A stretch of DNA of 64,000 nucleotides. Origin: Chloroflexota bacterium. Lineage in GTDB: Bacteria; Chloroflexota; Dehalococcoidia; DSTF01; RBG-16-68-14. Position numbers and translations under genes: made by a program. Location of the stretch: assembly GCA_029262675.1 (NCBI GenBank), contig JAJCYW010000006.1, positions 1 through 64,000 on the forward strand, in the 5' to 3' direction. The notes under the pieces were generated by a model. The model was not told the origin of the DNA, did no database searches, and saw nothing but the letters and a program-made list of their open reading frames with translations. This document shows, in pieces, positions 29,583 through 39,092 of the stretch (position 1 is the first letter of the stretch; every line of letters begins with the position of its first letter).

Positions 29583-30380
29583 ATGGCCGCAGACTACGAG
29601 AAGATCACCTACGAGAAGGACGGCCGCATCGCGATCGTCACGATCAACCGCCCGAAACGCATGAACGCCATCGACCCGCAAACCAGCTTCGAGCTGAAGG
29701 CGGCGATGACGGACTTCAAAGACGATGATGACGTTTGGGTCGCGATCCTCACCGGCACGGGGGAGAAGGCGTTCTCTGCGGGCAACGACCTGGTGACGAT
29801 GTCGGAAATGATGGCCGGCAAGGTGGAGTTCTCGCGCGAGATGACGCGCGCGCCGTTCGGCGGCATCACGCGCGACTTCGAGTGCTGGAAGCCGATGATC
29901 GCCGCCATCAACGGCTACTGCCTGGCAGGCGGCCTCGAGATCGCGATCTCGTGCGACATTCGCGTCGCGGCGGAGAACGCCAAGTTCGGCGTGCCGGAAG
30001 TCACGCGCGCCATCATCCCGGGCGCGGGCGGCACTCAGCGGCTGCCGCGCATGCTGCCCCAGGGCATGGCGCTGGAGCTGCTGATCACCGGCGGCCGCTT
30101 CGACGCGGAGTGGGCGCTGAGCTACGGACTCGTCAACTACGTGGTGCCGGCGGACCAGGTGATGCCCAAGGCCCGCGAGCTGGCCGACGCCATCTGTCAG
30201 AACGGCCCGCTGGCCGTGCGCGCCGCGAAGGAGTCGGCGATAACGGGCCTGGAGAAGACACTGGCCGATGGCCTGGACGGCGAGAACGAGTTCTCGCGCC
30301 GCGTCGTCACGACGGAGGACGCGCGCGAAGGGCCGCTGGCGTTCGCGCAGAAGCGGCCGCCTGAGTACAAGGGGCGGTAG
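29583..30380 (+). CDS. Enoyl-CoA hydratase/isomerase family protein
   Basis: A 265-residue crotonase-fold protein with IVTINRPKRMNAI, the oxyanion-hole segment AFSAGNDLVTM, INGYCLAGGLEIAISCDIRVA, RAIIPGAGGTQRLPRM and the C-terminal ALAFAQKRPPEYKGR seen in enoyl-CoA hydratases. The acid/base Glu pair of canonical hydratases is only partly evident (PEVTRAIIPGAGG), so isomerase or dehalogenase-like chemistry is possible. A second crotonase gene at 46290 shares the ending EDAREGP...KRRPEFKGR, so the two are paralogues. A ribosome site (GGGAGAGGCAGC) precedes the ATG. Confidence 0.88.
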   Translation: MAADYEKITYEKDGRIAIVTINRPKRMNAIDPQTSFELKAAMTDFKDDDDVWVAILTGTGEKAFSAGNDLVTMSEMMAGKVEFSREMTRAPFGGITRDFECWKPMIAAINGYCLAGGLEIAISCDIRVAAENAKFGVPEVTRAIIPGAGGTQRLPRMLPQGMALELLITGGRFDAEWALSYGLVNYVVPADQVMPKARELADAICQNGPLAVRAAKESAITGLEKTLADGLDGENEFSRRVVTTEDAREGPLAFAQKRPPEYKGR

Positions 30381-30513
30381 TCGTTGCGGAGCGCCTGCGA
30401 AGGGCTCCAGCGGCACGCTTGACATTTCCGCGTCTCCGCAGCACCATGTGGGGGTCTCCCGCTGGTGGCGGGAGCGCTATTCACGTCAACACGCGAAAGG
30501 GAGGGACACAACC

Positions 30514-31626
30514 ATGGCTGAGCAAGCTGCCGCTGCCGTATTCCTCGGGCCCGGACAGGGCTACGAGATGCAGGAATTCGACATCCCGGACCCCGACCCG
30601 GAGGCGATCGTCGTCAAGGTCTCGATGGCCGGCGTCTGCGGCTCCGACCTGCACATCTGGCGCGGCGATTCGCCCGTGTTCCAGGCGCTGGCAGGCGGCG
30701 TCGTCGGCCACGAGATGACGGGCCGCGTCGCGAAGCTGGGCGCGAACATCAGCACCGATTCGCTCGGACAGCCGCTCGCCGAAGGCGACCGCGTTTGCTA
30801 CGCCTACTTCTATCCCTGCTACCGCTGCTACCAGTGCAACAAGGGCCAGTTCGCGGCCTGCCCGGCCAAGCTGGCCAGCATGGGCGCCGGGCCAAGCCCG
30901 TTCAACGGCGCCTATGGCAGCTACTACTACCTGCGGGCAGGCCACTGGGTCTTCAAGGTGCCCGACGAGTTGTCCGACGAGATGGTGACTCCCGTCAACT
31001 GCGCGCTGTCGCAGGTGACGTACGGGCTGAGCCAGGCCGGCCTGAAGATGGGCGATACGCTCGTCGTGCAGGGGGCGGGGGGGCTGGGCACCAACGCCTG
31101 CGCCGTCGCAAAGGAGATGGGCGCTGAGCGGGTGATCATCATCGACGGCATCGCCGGCCGGCTGGAGCTGGCGAAGCAGTTCGGCGCCGACGAGACGATC
31201 AACATCAGCGACCTGCCGGACGCCGCTGAGCGCGTCGCGAAGGTGCTGGAGCTGACGGGTGGACGCGGCGCGGACGTCGTCGGCGAGTTCGTCGGCCTGC
31301 CGGCCGCCGTGCCGGAAGGGCTGCAGATGGTGCGGTCAGGAGGCACGTACCTGGAGATTGGCAACATCAGCTTCGGCTCGACGGTCGAGATCGACCCTTC
31401 GGCCCTCGTCTGGGGAGCGAAGCGAATCATCGGCGTGATCATGTACGACCCGTGGGTCATTCCGCAGGCGCTCAACTTCCTCGTTCGCACCAAAGGCAAG
31501 TACCCTCACGAAGAGGTCGTCTCGCACGACAAGTACGACCTGGCCGACATCAACAGGGCCTTCGACGAAGCGGAGTGGCAGAACGACGACAGCACCAAAG
31601 TGCGCCGCGCCGTCCTCGTCCCGTAG
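30514..31626 (+). CDS. Zinc-dependent medium-chain alcohol dehydrogenase
   Basis: A 370-residue MDR enzyme. The catalytic-zinc cysteine lies in GVCGSDLHIW and the adjacent GHEMTG supplies His-Glu. A cysteine-rich lobe CYRCYQCNKGQFAACP supplies the structural zinc. The cofactor domain has VVQGAGGLGTNACAVAKEMGA and DGIAGRLELAKQFGAD, with an Asp after the second strand suggesting NAD. Related to threonine/sorbitol-type dehydrogenases; substrate unknown. The ATG at 30514 follows a GGGAGGG site, and open frame further upstream is excluded. Same orientation as the enoyl-CoA hydratase, separated by 133 bp. Confidence 0.9.
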   Translation: MAEQAAAAVFLGPGQGYEMQEFDIPDPDPEAIVVKVSMAGVCGSDLHIWRGDSPVFQALAGGVVGHEMTGRVAKLGANISTDSLGQPLAEGDRVCYAYFYPCYRCYQCNKGQFAACPAKLASMGAGPSPFNGAYGSYYYLRAGHWVFKVPDELSDEMVTPVNCALSQVTYGLSQAGLKMGDTLVVQGAGGLGTNACAVAKEMGAERVIIIDGIAGRLELAKQFGADETINISDLPDAAERVAKVLELTGGRGADVVGEFVGLPAAVPEGLQMVRSGGTYLEIGNISFGSTVEIDPSALVWGAKRIIGVIMYDPWVIPQALNFLVRTKGKYPHEEVVSHDKYDLADINRAFDEAEWQNDDSTKVRRAVLVP

Positions 31627-31665
31627 GCGGCACAGCTGAGAAAAGCCTAGCGGAGAAGCAGGGCC

Positions 31666-31730
31666 GCAGAATACGTAGCATCTAGCGGCACGTATTCTGC
31701 ATGTTGCTGGAATCAAGCCTGATTCCAGCA
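31666..31730. repeat. Two adjacent perfect 11-bp palindromes
   Basis: First: arms GCAGAATACGT (31666-31676) and ACGTATTCTGC (31690-31700). Second: arms TGCTGGAATCA (31705-31715) and TGATTCCAGCA (31720-31730), loop AGCC. Both lie in the 145-bp gap after the alcohol dehydrogenase. Neither has a T-tract. Probably an RNA structure or REP-like pair; function unknown. Confidence 0.65.
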
Positions 31731-31771
31731 GGCGGTTTGGCTGGAGCTAGACGCGTTGCTACGCTCTAGCG

Positions 31772-33088
31772 GTGTCCGCCGAAAAGCACGCCCAGCAGGC
31801 CGCAGAGGTCGACCATGCTCGCAACTGGCTGCAGATCGGCCTCGCGGCCGCGGTAGCGGCGCCGGGGCCGGTGATACGCTCGCTGGATATGGCGGGCATC
31901 GCGGAACTTCACCTCGAACCGCAGATAGAAGCGCTGATCTTCGGCATCTCGATCATGGCGGCAGCCACCCTGCTGGTCTGGGCTTCGGAGGTCGCTGAGC
32001 AGCTCGTCTCGGCGACGCTGGCGCTGGCCGTGCTGGCGATCGTCGCCGTGCTGCCGGAGTACGCCGTCGACATCTACTTCGCCTGGACGGCCGGCAGCGA
32101 GATCGGCCTCGACCCGGCGCTGCGGCCGCCGGACGAGACGCCGCCAGTGGAGCTGGCGCTGGCGAACATGACGGGCGCAAACCGGCTACTGATCGGATTC
32201 GCCTGGCCGATCGTCTTCTTCCTCTTCTGGCTGAAGACGCGCAGCAAGAACCTGGCCGTCGGCAACACGAACTCCGTTGGCCTGATCTTTCTCGGCATCG
32301 CCACTATCTACAGTTTCACGATACCCCTGCGCGGAGGGCTCTCGCTGATTGACACGGCCGTTCTCGTTGGCCTCTTTGTTACTTATCTCGTCCTTTCGTC
32401 GCGTTCGCCGCCGAGCGAACACGAGCTGATGGGGCCCTCCGTGTCAATCAATGCGCTCAGTCCAAACATGCGTTGGGCCGCCGTTATCGGCATGTTCGCC
32501 TACGCAGCCGGCGTCGTGTTCGCAGCGGCAGAGCCGTTCGCCGACGGGCTGGTGCATTCAGGCGAGTCGCTGGGCATCGACGAGTTCCTGCTCGTGCAGT
32601 GGGTGGCGCCGCTGGCTTCGGAGGCGCCGGAGTTCATCCTGGCCGCAATGCTGGCGCTGCGAGGCCGCGCCGGCGCCGGTATGACGCTGCTGATCTCATC
32701 AAAGGTGAACCAATGGACGCTGCTGGTCGGCTCGCTGCCGGTGGCCTACAGCGTCGCGGGCGGGACGTTGGACCCGCTGCCCGTCGAGGCGCGACAGGCA
32801 CACGAAGTCTTCCTCACCGCCGGCCAGTCAATCTTTGCGGTGGCCGTGCTCGCCAGCCTGAGCTTCAGCGCGCTCGAGGCTATCTTGATTTTCGTCCTCT
32901 TCACGACGCAGCTCGCGATTCCGATCGATGAGGTTCGCGTCGGCTTTGGCTTCGCCTACATCGCACTGGCGCTGATCTGGTTCGCCAAGGACAGGCGGGC
33001 GCTCCCCATCCTCTGGCGTCACGCGAAGGCGACGGTACAGGGGGCGAAGGGCGACGAAGGTGGCGGCGACGAACGCCGTCAACTTTGA
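31772..33088 (+). CDS. Sodium/calcium exchanger-like membrane protein
   Basis: A 438-residue membrane protein with about eleven helices and the two alpha-repeats of the CaCA superfamily. The first carries VLAIVAVLPEYAVDIYFA, and the second carries WVAPLASEAPEFILAAMLALRG, each with an acidic residue in the conserved ion-binding position. A GTG start at 31772 is used. The C-terminus is hydrophilic. Transport of Ca2+ or Na+/H+ is the family expectation; ion specificity is not readable here. Confidence 0.8.
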   Translation: MSAEKHAQQAAEVDHARNWLQIGLAAAVAAPGPVIRSLDMAGIAELHLEPQIEALIFGISIMAAATLLVWASEVAEQLVSATLALAVLAIVAVLPEYAVDIYFAWTAGSEIGLDPALRPPDETPPVELALANMTGANRLLIGFAWPIVFFLFWLKTRSKNLAVGNTNSVGLIFLGIATIYSFTIPLRGGLSLIDTAVLVGLFVTYLVLSSRSPPSEHELMGPSVSINALSPNMRWAAVIGMFAYAAGVVFAAAEPFADGLVHSGESLGIDEFLLVQWVAPLASEAPEFILAAMLALRGRAGAGMTLLISSKVNQWTLLVGSLPVAYSVAGGTLDPLPVEARQAHEVFLTAGQSIFAVAVLASLSFSALEAILIFVLFTTQLAIPIDEVRVGFGFAYIALALIWFAKDRRALPILWRHAKATVQGAKGDEGGGDERRQL

Positions 33089-33184
33089 TTGAGGTCCGTC
33101 GTAGGGCGGGCCGCGCCGAGAGCATTGTCTACCCAATAGATGGCTGCGTCAGGATAGAGATGACGGGGGTGGGCTGCCCGGCGC

Positions 33185-34444
33185 TTATGCGACCTGCTGT
33201 TCTGGCGGATTCTGCATAGCATCCGCCGGCCGCGCGCTCGCCCTGGGCACGCCGCCTATTTCCCAGAGGGCGACAAAGGCATCGACGATGGTCGCGTCCA
33301 AGTGCGAGCCGGCGATGCGCTGGATCTCCTGGATCGCCTCTTCGGGCGTCCAGGCAGACTTGTACGGACGCTCGCTGATCAGCGCATCGTACACGTCCGC
33401 GACGGCAACGATGCGCGCTTCGATCGGGATCTCCTCGCCCTTTAAGCCGTCCGGATACCCGCTGCCGTCCCAGTGTTCGTGATGCGATCGCGCGACAAGG
33501 CGCGCCAGCTCGAAATCGTCGTTCTCTGCCAGCAACTCGTCGCCCCAGACCGTGTGGTTGCGCATCACAACCCACTCTTCTTCGCTGAGCTTGCCCCGGT
33601 TCTGCAGGATGGAGTCAGGGATGTTGGCCTTGCCGACATCGTGCATCATCGACGCGTAGGCGATCTCCTGGGCCTCCTGGTCCGTGTAGCGCAGGTGCAG
33701 CGCTAGCGCCCGCGATACGTGCTGGATCGTCCTGAGGTGGGTACCGGCGTCGGTGTCGCGCGCCTCTACGAGCGTCGCCAGCATACCCATCGTCTCACGG
33801 TTCTGTTGCTCCAGCCGCCTGCGGCGCCTCTGTAGTTCGTTCGCCATGCCCAGCGATACGAAGCCGATCAGGACGAGGAAGACCAGCCGGATCGGCAGCT
33901 CATCGCGGTAGAGCGTGCCTTCCGGAAAGAAGAGCACCGTGCCGAGCGCAAACCAGGCGGTCCAGAGGGCCGTGTAGCCCAGCGAACCAACAGGCGCATG
34001 CGTAAAACCGCCGATCACGATGTAGACCATGAAGACGAGCCAGATGCCAGACGTGGCGCCCACCGCGCCCATCTCGTGGAAAACGTAGAACGAGGCGCCC
34101 ATCAGCACGAGAATGTCCAAGAGCTGGCCGAGAATGCGCGCGAGGACGTAACGTTCCCTCCTGAACACCAGGTACCAGAGGTACACGTTGTAGAGGAGCG
34201 CCGCCACGGAGCCGGCGACGACGCCTTCCCAGCCCGGCAGCCGCACGGGGCTCATGGGCAGGATCGCGACGATCGCGGCGGCGACGATGGCGCGCCGAAT
34301 CACGTCCTGCTTCTGTTCGGACGCCTCGGTCGGGCCGAAAATGACGCGTTCGACCGTCGCCAACCAGCCGGGCACACGGCGACGACGCCCGGCCTCGCTG
34401 CCGCAGAGCGGCGGAGGATCGGTGTTCGCTAGGGTAGTTCCCAT
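33185..34444 (-). CDS. Membrane-anchored HD-GYP phosphodiesterase-like protein
   Basis: A 419-residue protein. About six hydrophobic helices fill residues 40-195, followed by a short coiled linker with basic repeats (QRRRRRLEQQN) and a C-terminal HD-GYP domain. The metal-binding motifs MMHDVGKANIPDSIL, RNHTVWGDELL, HHEHWDGSGYPDGLKGEEIP and AVADVYDAL are intact. HD-GYP proteins typically hydrolyse cyclic di-GMP. ATG at 34444 is preferred over a GTG 42 bp earlier, but neither has a strong ribosome site. Confidence 0.85.
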   Translation of the reverse strand: MGTTLANTDPPPLCGSEAGRRRRVPGWLATVERVIFGPTEASEQKQDVIRRAIVAAAIVAILPMSPVRLPGWEGVVAGSVAALLYNVYLWYLVFRRERYVLARILGQLLDILVLMGASFYVFHEMGAVGATSGIWLVFMVYIVIGGFTHAPVGSLGYTALWTAWFALGTVLFFPEGTLYRDELPIRLVFLVLIGFVSLGMANELQRRRRRLEQQNRETMGMLATLVEARDTDAGTHLRTIQHVSRALALHLRYTDQEAQEIAYASMMHDVGKANIPDSILQNRGKLSEEEWVVMRNHTVWGDELLAENDDFELARLVARSHHEHWDGSGYPDGLKGEEIPIEARIVAVADVYDALISERPYKSAWTPEEAIQEIQRIAGSHLDATIVDAFVALWEIGGVPRASARPADAMQNPPEQQVA

Positions 34445-34563
34445 GCTCTTATAGGGATTGTCGGCAATTCCGGCTTGGATACACACAGGAGCGCGAACCT
34501 GCGTTCGCGGCCGGTAACCCGCCTCGAACTCGTCCGTAGTCGCCAGTGCCAGTTAGCAGAGAT

Positions 34564-34586
34564 GCCACCTGACGTTGTCAGGTGGC
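34564..34586. terminator. Hairpin after the winged-helix gene pair
   Basis: Perfect 10-bp arms GCCACCTGAC (34564-34573) and GTCAGGTGGC (34577-34586), loop GTT, immediately after the stop of the minus-strand regulator gene. There is no T-tract, so termination is plausible but not certain. Confidence 0.5.
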
Positions 34587-34587
34587 T

Positions 34588-34932
34588 CTAGTTGATCGGG
34601 TGAGGCGTGTCCTCGTCAGTGAAGAAGTCGGGAGGCTGCAGCGGCAGCATCCCGTCCATGAGCGCGGAAACGAACGTGTCCGGCACCAGGTCTGGCGCCG
34701 TGCCTTCGCGCCGATACGCAGAGAGGTACTCGAAGTTGACCGTGTAGCTATTGCGGCGTCCTGAGCGCACGCAATCCAGGATGCGCTCTTCACGGAGATC
34801 TCGGAGTACCGAGTGCGCGGCGCGCTCCGTGACGCCGACGCCCTGCGCGATCTCGCGCACCGTAGAGTGGGGGTGCTGCGTGACGTGGATCAGGATCAGC
34901 GCATGCGTCGTCAAGAAGCCCCAGCGTCGCAT
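34588..34932 (-). CDS. Winged-helix regulator, tandem copy 2
   Basis: A 114-residue winged-helix DNA-binding protein. It shares with the neighbouring gene the start M-R-R-W-GFLT-HA and the core STVREIAQGVGVTERAAHSVLRDL, the recognition-helix region, followed by a GRRNSYTVN wing. An ArsR/MarR-like transcription regulator is likely. It has a longer C-terminal tail ending near FFTDEDTPHPIN. The ATG at 34932 is chosen by alignment with its paralogue; a GTG at 34980 would overlap the upstream gene by 44 bp. The two genes are 4 bp apart and arose by duplication. Confidence 0.72.
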   Translation of the reverse strand: MRRWGFLTTHALILIHVTQHPHSTVREIAQGVGVTERAAHSVLRDLREERILDCVRSGRRNSYTVNFEYLSAYRREGTAPDLVPDTFVSALMDGMLPLQPPDFFTDEDTPHPIN

Positions 34933-34936
34933 CGAG

Positions 34937-35260
34937 TCAGACGGAAGCTGCCGTGGTGCCGGCGACTCGCGCGAGACCACGAATCGTGGCGTCGATCAGC
35001 GGCCTGGGGATCTCCATGTCTGTAGCGCCCCAGCGGTTGCGACTCATCAGCGTTTCTGGATTGATCTGATAGACGTTGCGACGGCCGTTCCGCTTCGCGC
35101 TAACAATTCCGTCCTCCCGCAGGTCTCGTAGCACAGAGTGCGCCGCACGCTCCGTGATACCCGTGGCATACGCGATCTCTCGAACGGTCGAGCGCGGGTC
35201 ACGCGCTATCTGTACCAGGACATGTGCGTGGTTCGTAAGGAAACCCCAGGTACGTTCCAT
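34937..35260 (-). CDS. Winged-helix regulator, tandem copy 1
   Basis: A 107-residue winged-helix protein starting MERTWGFLTNHAHVLVQIA. The helix-turn-helix core TVREIAYATGITERAAHSVLRDLRED and a wing GRRNVYQINP follow. AGGAG lies nine bases upstream of the ATG at 35260, so this is the promoter-proximal gene of the pair. The upstream region is AT-rich and carries a divergent promoter, a natural site for autoregulation, which is inference. Confidence 0.75.
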   Translation of the reverse strand: MERTWGFLTNHAHVLVQIARDPRSTVREIAYATGITERAAHSVLRDLREDGIVSAKRNGRRNVYQINPETLMSRNRWGATDMEIPRPLIDATIRGLARVAGTTAASV

Positions 35261-36068
35261 GAATTAATTCTCCTGAGGGGGTTGACAAATGTGATTCATG
35301 TATTATACTACACGTATCTTAAATCATTGTTTACAAACCATGATATTTCGACCATGTAACGATTCTCGTTCTTCAGCACTCATGCAATCATATTCATTAT
35401 GAGCAGTGCCGTCAAGTCCCCAGACGAGAAAGGTCAAGGAAGACCACAGTGCAGAACACAAAGCCCTATCTAGAAACGATGCGACGAAGGCCGCCCGGCA
35501 CTGCCGGACGTGCCGCTGCGTCTCTGCCGGCGTTAGCCGGCAGCGCGCCTCCGCCGGCTGTAGCCGGTCGCGCGATAGATTCGTTGCGTCGTTCGTTGGC
35601 GGTTTTCTTTAGTGGAGCCCCGGCGTTGGCCGGACACGTTCTCGACTCTGCGGGGAGAGGGAACGTCGTCCGGCCGCGCCGGACTCTGGCGGAAGCGGTC
35701 CGAGGGGGTCCGCATCCGTCGACACAGCGCCAACGCCGGTCTGCCTAGCCGGCGATTGGTGCACTCCTACCTGGTAGCCCGCCGGCACCCGTCAGCCGGC
35801 GGGCTGCCGCCTTTACGGCGTCTTCACCGGTTCGTAACAGACAGTTGGCGCCCGAGTCTTGCGCAAGGCCCCTTGCTGTCTTCGTAACTATCTGCATATG
35901 AGCGCATTCCATCACTAGAATCCCATTACCGGAGTTACAATGCGTAGTATCTCACACTCCTCTGTCGCTGTCAAGCAGAACGGTCCAGCGCCCTGCCGAG
36001 GTCTATTGTCTGCTTGTGCGTACGTGCGTTAGACTGATTATCTACAATCCACCACAGGAGTTCAAGAG
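35261..36068. other. Long non-coding region with hairpin array
   Basis: About 800 bp with no convincing gene. 35261-35400 is unusually AT-rich and holds a plus-strand promoter. 35460-35830 is GC-rich and full of hairpins built on GCCGGC. One is at 35525-35542 (7-bp arms, loop GTTA) and one at 35553-35568 (6-bp arms, loop TGTA). One is at 35668-35684 (7-bp arms GTCCGGC, loop CGC) and one at 35777-35804 (10-bp arms, loop ACCCGTCA). Plus-strand frames through it have no ribosome site and lack protein-like composition. It could be a structured RNA or repeat-derived DNA. Confidence 0.5.
35282..35309 (+). promoter_or_regulatory. Strong sigma70-type promoter toward the hairpin array
   Basis: TTGACA (35282-35287), a 16-base spacer, TATACT (35304-35309). 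It points rightward into the non-coding hairpin region. The opposite strand carries TATAAT over nearly the same bases (35301-35306), so the region may be a divergent promoter for the regulator genes too. Confidence 0.6.
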
Positions 36069-36350
36069 ATGCCTACCTACGAATACGCCTGCCCGCACTG
36101 CGGCCATGCGTGGGACAAGCGCGAAGGCTTTGACGCCTCCACAACGAAGAAGTGCCCGCAGTGCGCCAAGAAGGCGCAGCGCGTGCTCCACGCGCCCCCG
36201 ATTGTCTTCAAGGGCAGTGGCTTCTACGTCACGGACAGCCGCAAGCCCGAATCCACCGCCTCCGAGTCGCCGTCCGAATCTTCGGGCGCCAAGACGACGA
36301 AGAGCGATGCCGGCGCCAGCAAGAGCACCGAGCCCGCGCCGACGCCCTAG
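36069..36350 (+). CDS. FmdB-type zinc-ribbon protein
   Basis: A 93-residue protein starting MPTYEYACPHCGHAWDKREG, with a second knuckle KKCPQCAKKAQRVLHAPPIVFKGSGFYVTDSR. The two CxxC pairs and the phrase FKGSGFY are characteristic of the FmdB regulatory-protein family of zinc ribbons. The tail (about 62-93) is a Ser/Thr/Glu-rich, disordered stretch, as often seen. The role is unclear; the family was named from formamidase regulation. ACAGGAG lies eight bases before the ATG. Followed closely by dtd. Confidence 0.9.
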   Translation: MPTYEYACPHCGHAWDKREGFDASTTKKCPQCAKKAQRVLHAPPIVFKGSGFYVTDSRKPESTASESPSESSGAKTTKSDAGASKSTEPAPTP

Positions 36351-36359
36351 CCTCCCTTC

Positions 36360-36839
36360 ATGCGCGCCGTCCTACAGCGCGTTTCGAGCGCATCGGTCAC
36401 CGTCGAAGGCGAAATGGTGGCATCGATCGATGCCGGCCTCCTCGTCTTGCTCGGCGTGGCGGACGGCGACGGCCCCGAGGAGGCCCGCAAGCTCGCGGCG
36501 AAAGCAGCCGACCTGCGCATCTTCCCCGACGGCGAGGGCCGCTTCGACCGCTCCCTGCTAGACCACGGTGGCGAGGCGCTCGTCGTAAGCCAGTTCACGC
36601 TGCTTGCTGACGTCCGCAAGGGAAGGCGGCCCAGCTTCGTTGGCGCGGCCGCGCCGGAAGAAGCGACCAAGCTCGTCGACGTCTTCGTGCGCAGCCTTCG
36701 CGACGCGGGCGTCGCCACGGCGACCGGCCGTTTCGGCGCGAACATGCTCGTCCGGCTGGAAAACGATGGGCCGGTGACGATCATAATGGACAGCGACGAA
36801 CTGGACAGGCCACGGCGGCACGGCGGCGGAGAACATTGA
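36360..36839 (+). CDS. dtd: D-aminoacyl-tRNA deacylase
   Basis: Removes D-amino acids wrongly attached to tRNA. The 159-residue protein starts [17 protein letters not shown] and has the two signature motifs SQFTLLAD and a Gly-Pro motif written as NDGPVTI, where family members usually have NxGPVT. It is slightly longer than the usual 145 residues owing to a charged C-terminal tail. Stop overlaps the start of the next gene (TTGA). Confidence 0.95.
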   Translation: MRAVLQRVSSASVTVEGEMVASIDAGLLVLLGVADGDGPEEARKLAAKAADLRIFPDGEGRFDRSLLDHGGEALVVSQFTLLADVRKGRRPSFVGAAAPEEATKLVDVFVRSLRDAGVATATGRFGANMLVRLENDGPVTIIMDSDELDRPRRHGGGEH

Positions 36840-37294
36840 GCCTCTCCGACCTGCCATCTATTGCGCGACTCGAAGCCAGCGCCTTCAGCGCGCTGAATCG
36901 GGTCGCCCTGCCGGTCTTTCAGGCCGGGCTGCTTTCGCCCGGGCTATTGCCTGCCGGGGTCATTGTGCTGGAAGCGGAAGGACGGCGCAGCGGACAAGTG
37001 CGCGAGACCCCGCTGCTGGCCGCCGCCATTGGCGACTACCTGCTTGTCAGTACCGTCCGCGGATGCCGCTCGCAGTGGGTGAAGAACCTGCAGGCGAACC
37101 CGAACGGGCACCACCGGAGCGGCGCCAGGCGCCACGCCACCACCGCGACGGTGATCTGCCCGGACACCGGGTCGAGCATGTGCGGGGAGTTGCCGGCCTG
37201 GCTGATGCCGCTGGCCGTCTACCTGGGGTACGTCGCCCCGCTATCGGGCTTCGCATACGCGCTGCTCGGTCCAAGAAGAGAAGCCCGGGCTTAA
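36836..37294 (+). CDS. Deazaflavin-dependent nitroreductase-like protein (DUF385)
   Basis: A 152-residue protein with the split-barrel pattern of F420-dependent nitroreductases of the DUF385/Ddn family. It shows [36 protein letters not shown], then [11 protein letters not shown]. The segment following ANPN ([17 protein letters not shown]) departs from the usual strand sequence, and the C-terminus ends in hydrophobic residues like other family members. It begins TTG overlapping the dtd stop, so coupled translation is likely. F420 biosynthesis genes cofG and cofH occur at 58-60 kb, so the cofactor is probably available. A second member lies at 53015. Confidence 0.72.
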   Translation: MSLSDLPSIARLEASAFSALNRVALPVFQAGLLSPGLLPAGVIVLEAEGRRSGQVRETPLLAAAIGDYLLVSTVRGCRSQWVKNLQANPNGHHRSGARRHATTATVICPDTGSSMCGELPAWLMPLAVYLGYVAPLSGFAYALLGPRREARA

Positions 37295-37295
37295 C

Positions 37296-37325
37296 AAATC
37301 GGGCCGCGCGGTTGCGGCCCGATTT
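37296..37325. terminator. Bidirectional terminator hairpin
   Basis: Perfect 12-bp arms AAATCGGGCCGC (37296-37307) and GCGGCCCGATTT (37314-37325), loop GCGGTT, between two convergent genes. The A- and T-ended arms serve both directions. Confidence 0.75.
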
Positions 37326-37351
37326 AGGTTTCGACTCACGCGCCGGAATTG

Positions 37352-37840
37352 CTACGTATTTCGCCAGGGCGCCCAGATGGTGATCGCCGCGATTGCGGCA
37401 ACGAGCGACGTCCAGATCACGTCGGCGCCGGCGGACAGCGCAAGGTAGGTCAGCAGCGCCGTCGTGACCATCAATGTCGTCACCTCGCGAACGTGCTGCG
37501 GCCAGCGGCTCTGCGTCTGTTCGATGATCTTGCGCAGCGATGCGATAATGCCCTCGCCCAGACGCGGCGACCCGCCGCGAAGCGGAGGCGCTTCGTCGGA
37601 AAGCGGAGCCTCGGTGCGGGCCGGATTCAAGACCAGATAGGCGCGGTTGAGCTTGTCCAACTGCACACGCGCCGCCGGGTCGTGGGCCGCTAGGACACGG
37701 ACCTTGCGCGCCTGGTGCCAATAGGCCTGCAGGATCAGCTCCTCATCGGCCGTGGGAGCAACCTGCAGCACTCGGCACGCCTCGGTCTTCTTGAGACCGT
37801 GCTGCGTCTCTGTCCTTGCCGTCGTGCGCTTCGCCGTCAT
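37352..37840 (-). CDS. J-domain-like membrane protein lacking HPD
   Basis: A 162-residue protein. Residues 18-72 resemble a J-domain (EACRVLQVAPTADEELILQAYWHQARKVRVL...LDKLNRAYLVLNP), but the invariant HPD between helices II and III is absent, so it probably cannot stimulate DnaK ATPase. The C-terminal part (about 105-162) has two hydrophobic helices (TTLMVTTALLTYLALSAGA and WTSLVAAIAAITIWAPW). Likely a small membrane-anchored adaptor; function unknown. It converges with the nitroreductase-like gene across the terminator. Confidence 0.55.
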   Translation of the reverse strand: MTAKRTTARTETQHGLKKTEACRVLQVAPTADEELILQAYWHQARKVRVLAAHDPAARVQLDKLNRAYLVLNPARTEAPLSDEAPPLRGGSPRLGEGIIASLRKIIEQTQSRWPQHVREVTTLMVTTALLTYLALSAGADVIWTSLVAAIAAITIWAPWRNT

Positions 37841-37991
37841 GTCATATACATCATCGGCCGCGGCGCTCTACTGTGAAGGGGGCGTTGAGGCTCCGGCGGA
37901 GGTCGCTAGTCGCCGGTTCGGGAGTGCGCTACACTGCACTGCCACCCGCGCGAAGCCGACCCTCGGGAGACACTGGAAGGAGCCACGCGCC

Positions 37992-39074
<1,083 letters not shown>

Positions 39075-39092
39075 GAGCTTTGGGGTCAAGAG

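Noticed and set aside
35449..35887. Plus-strand frames through the hairpin array
   Set aside because: Ala/Arg/Pro-rich translation of GCCGGC repeats, no ribosome site, no family resemblance. Treated as non-coding.
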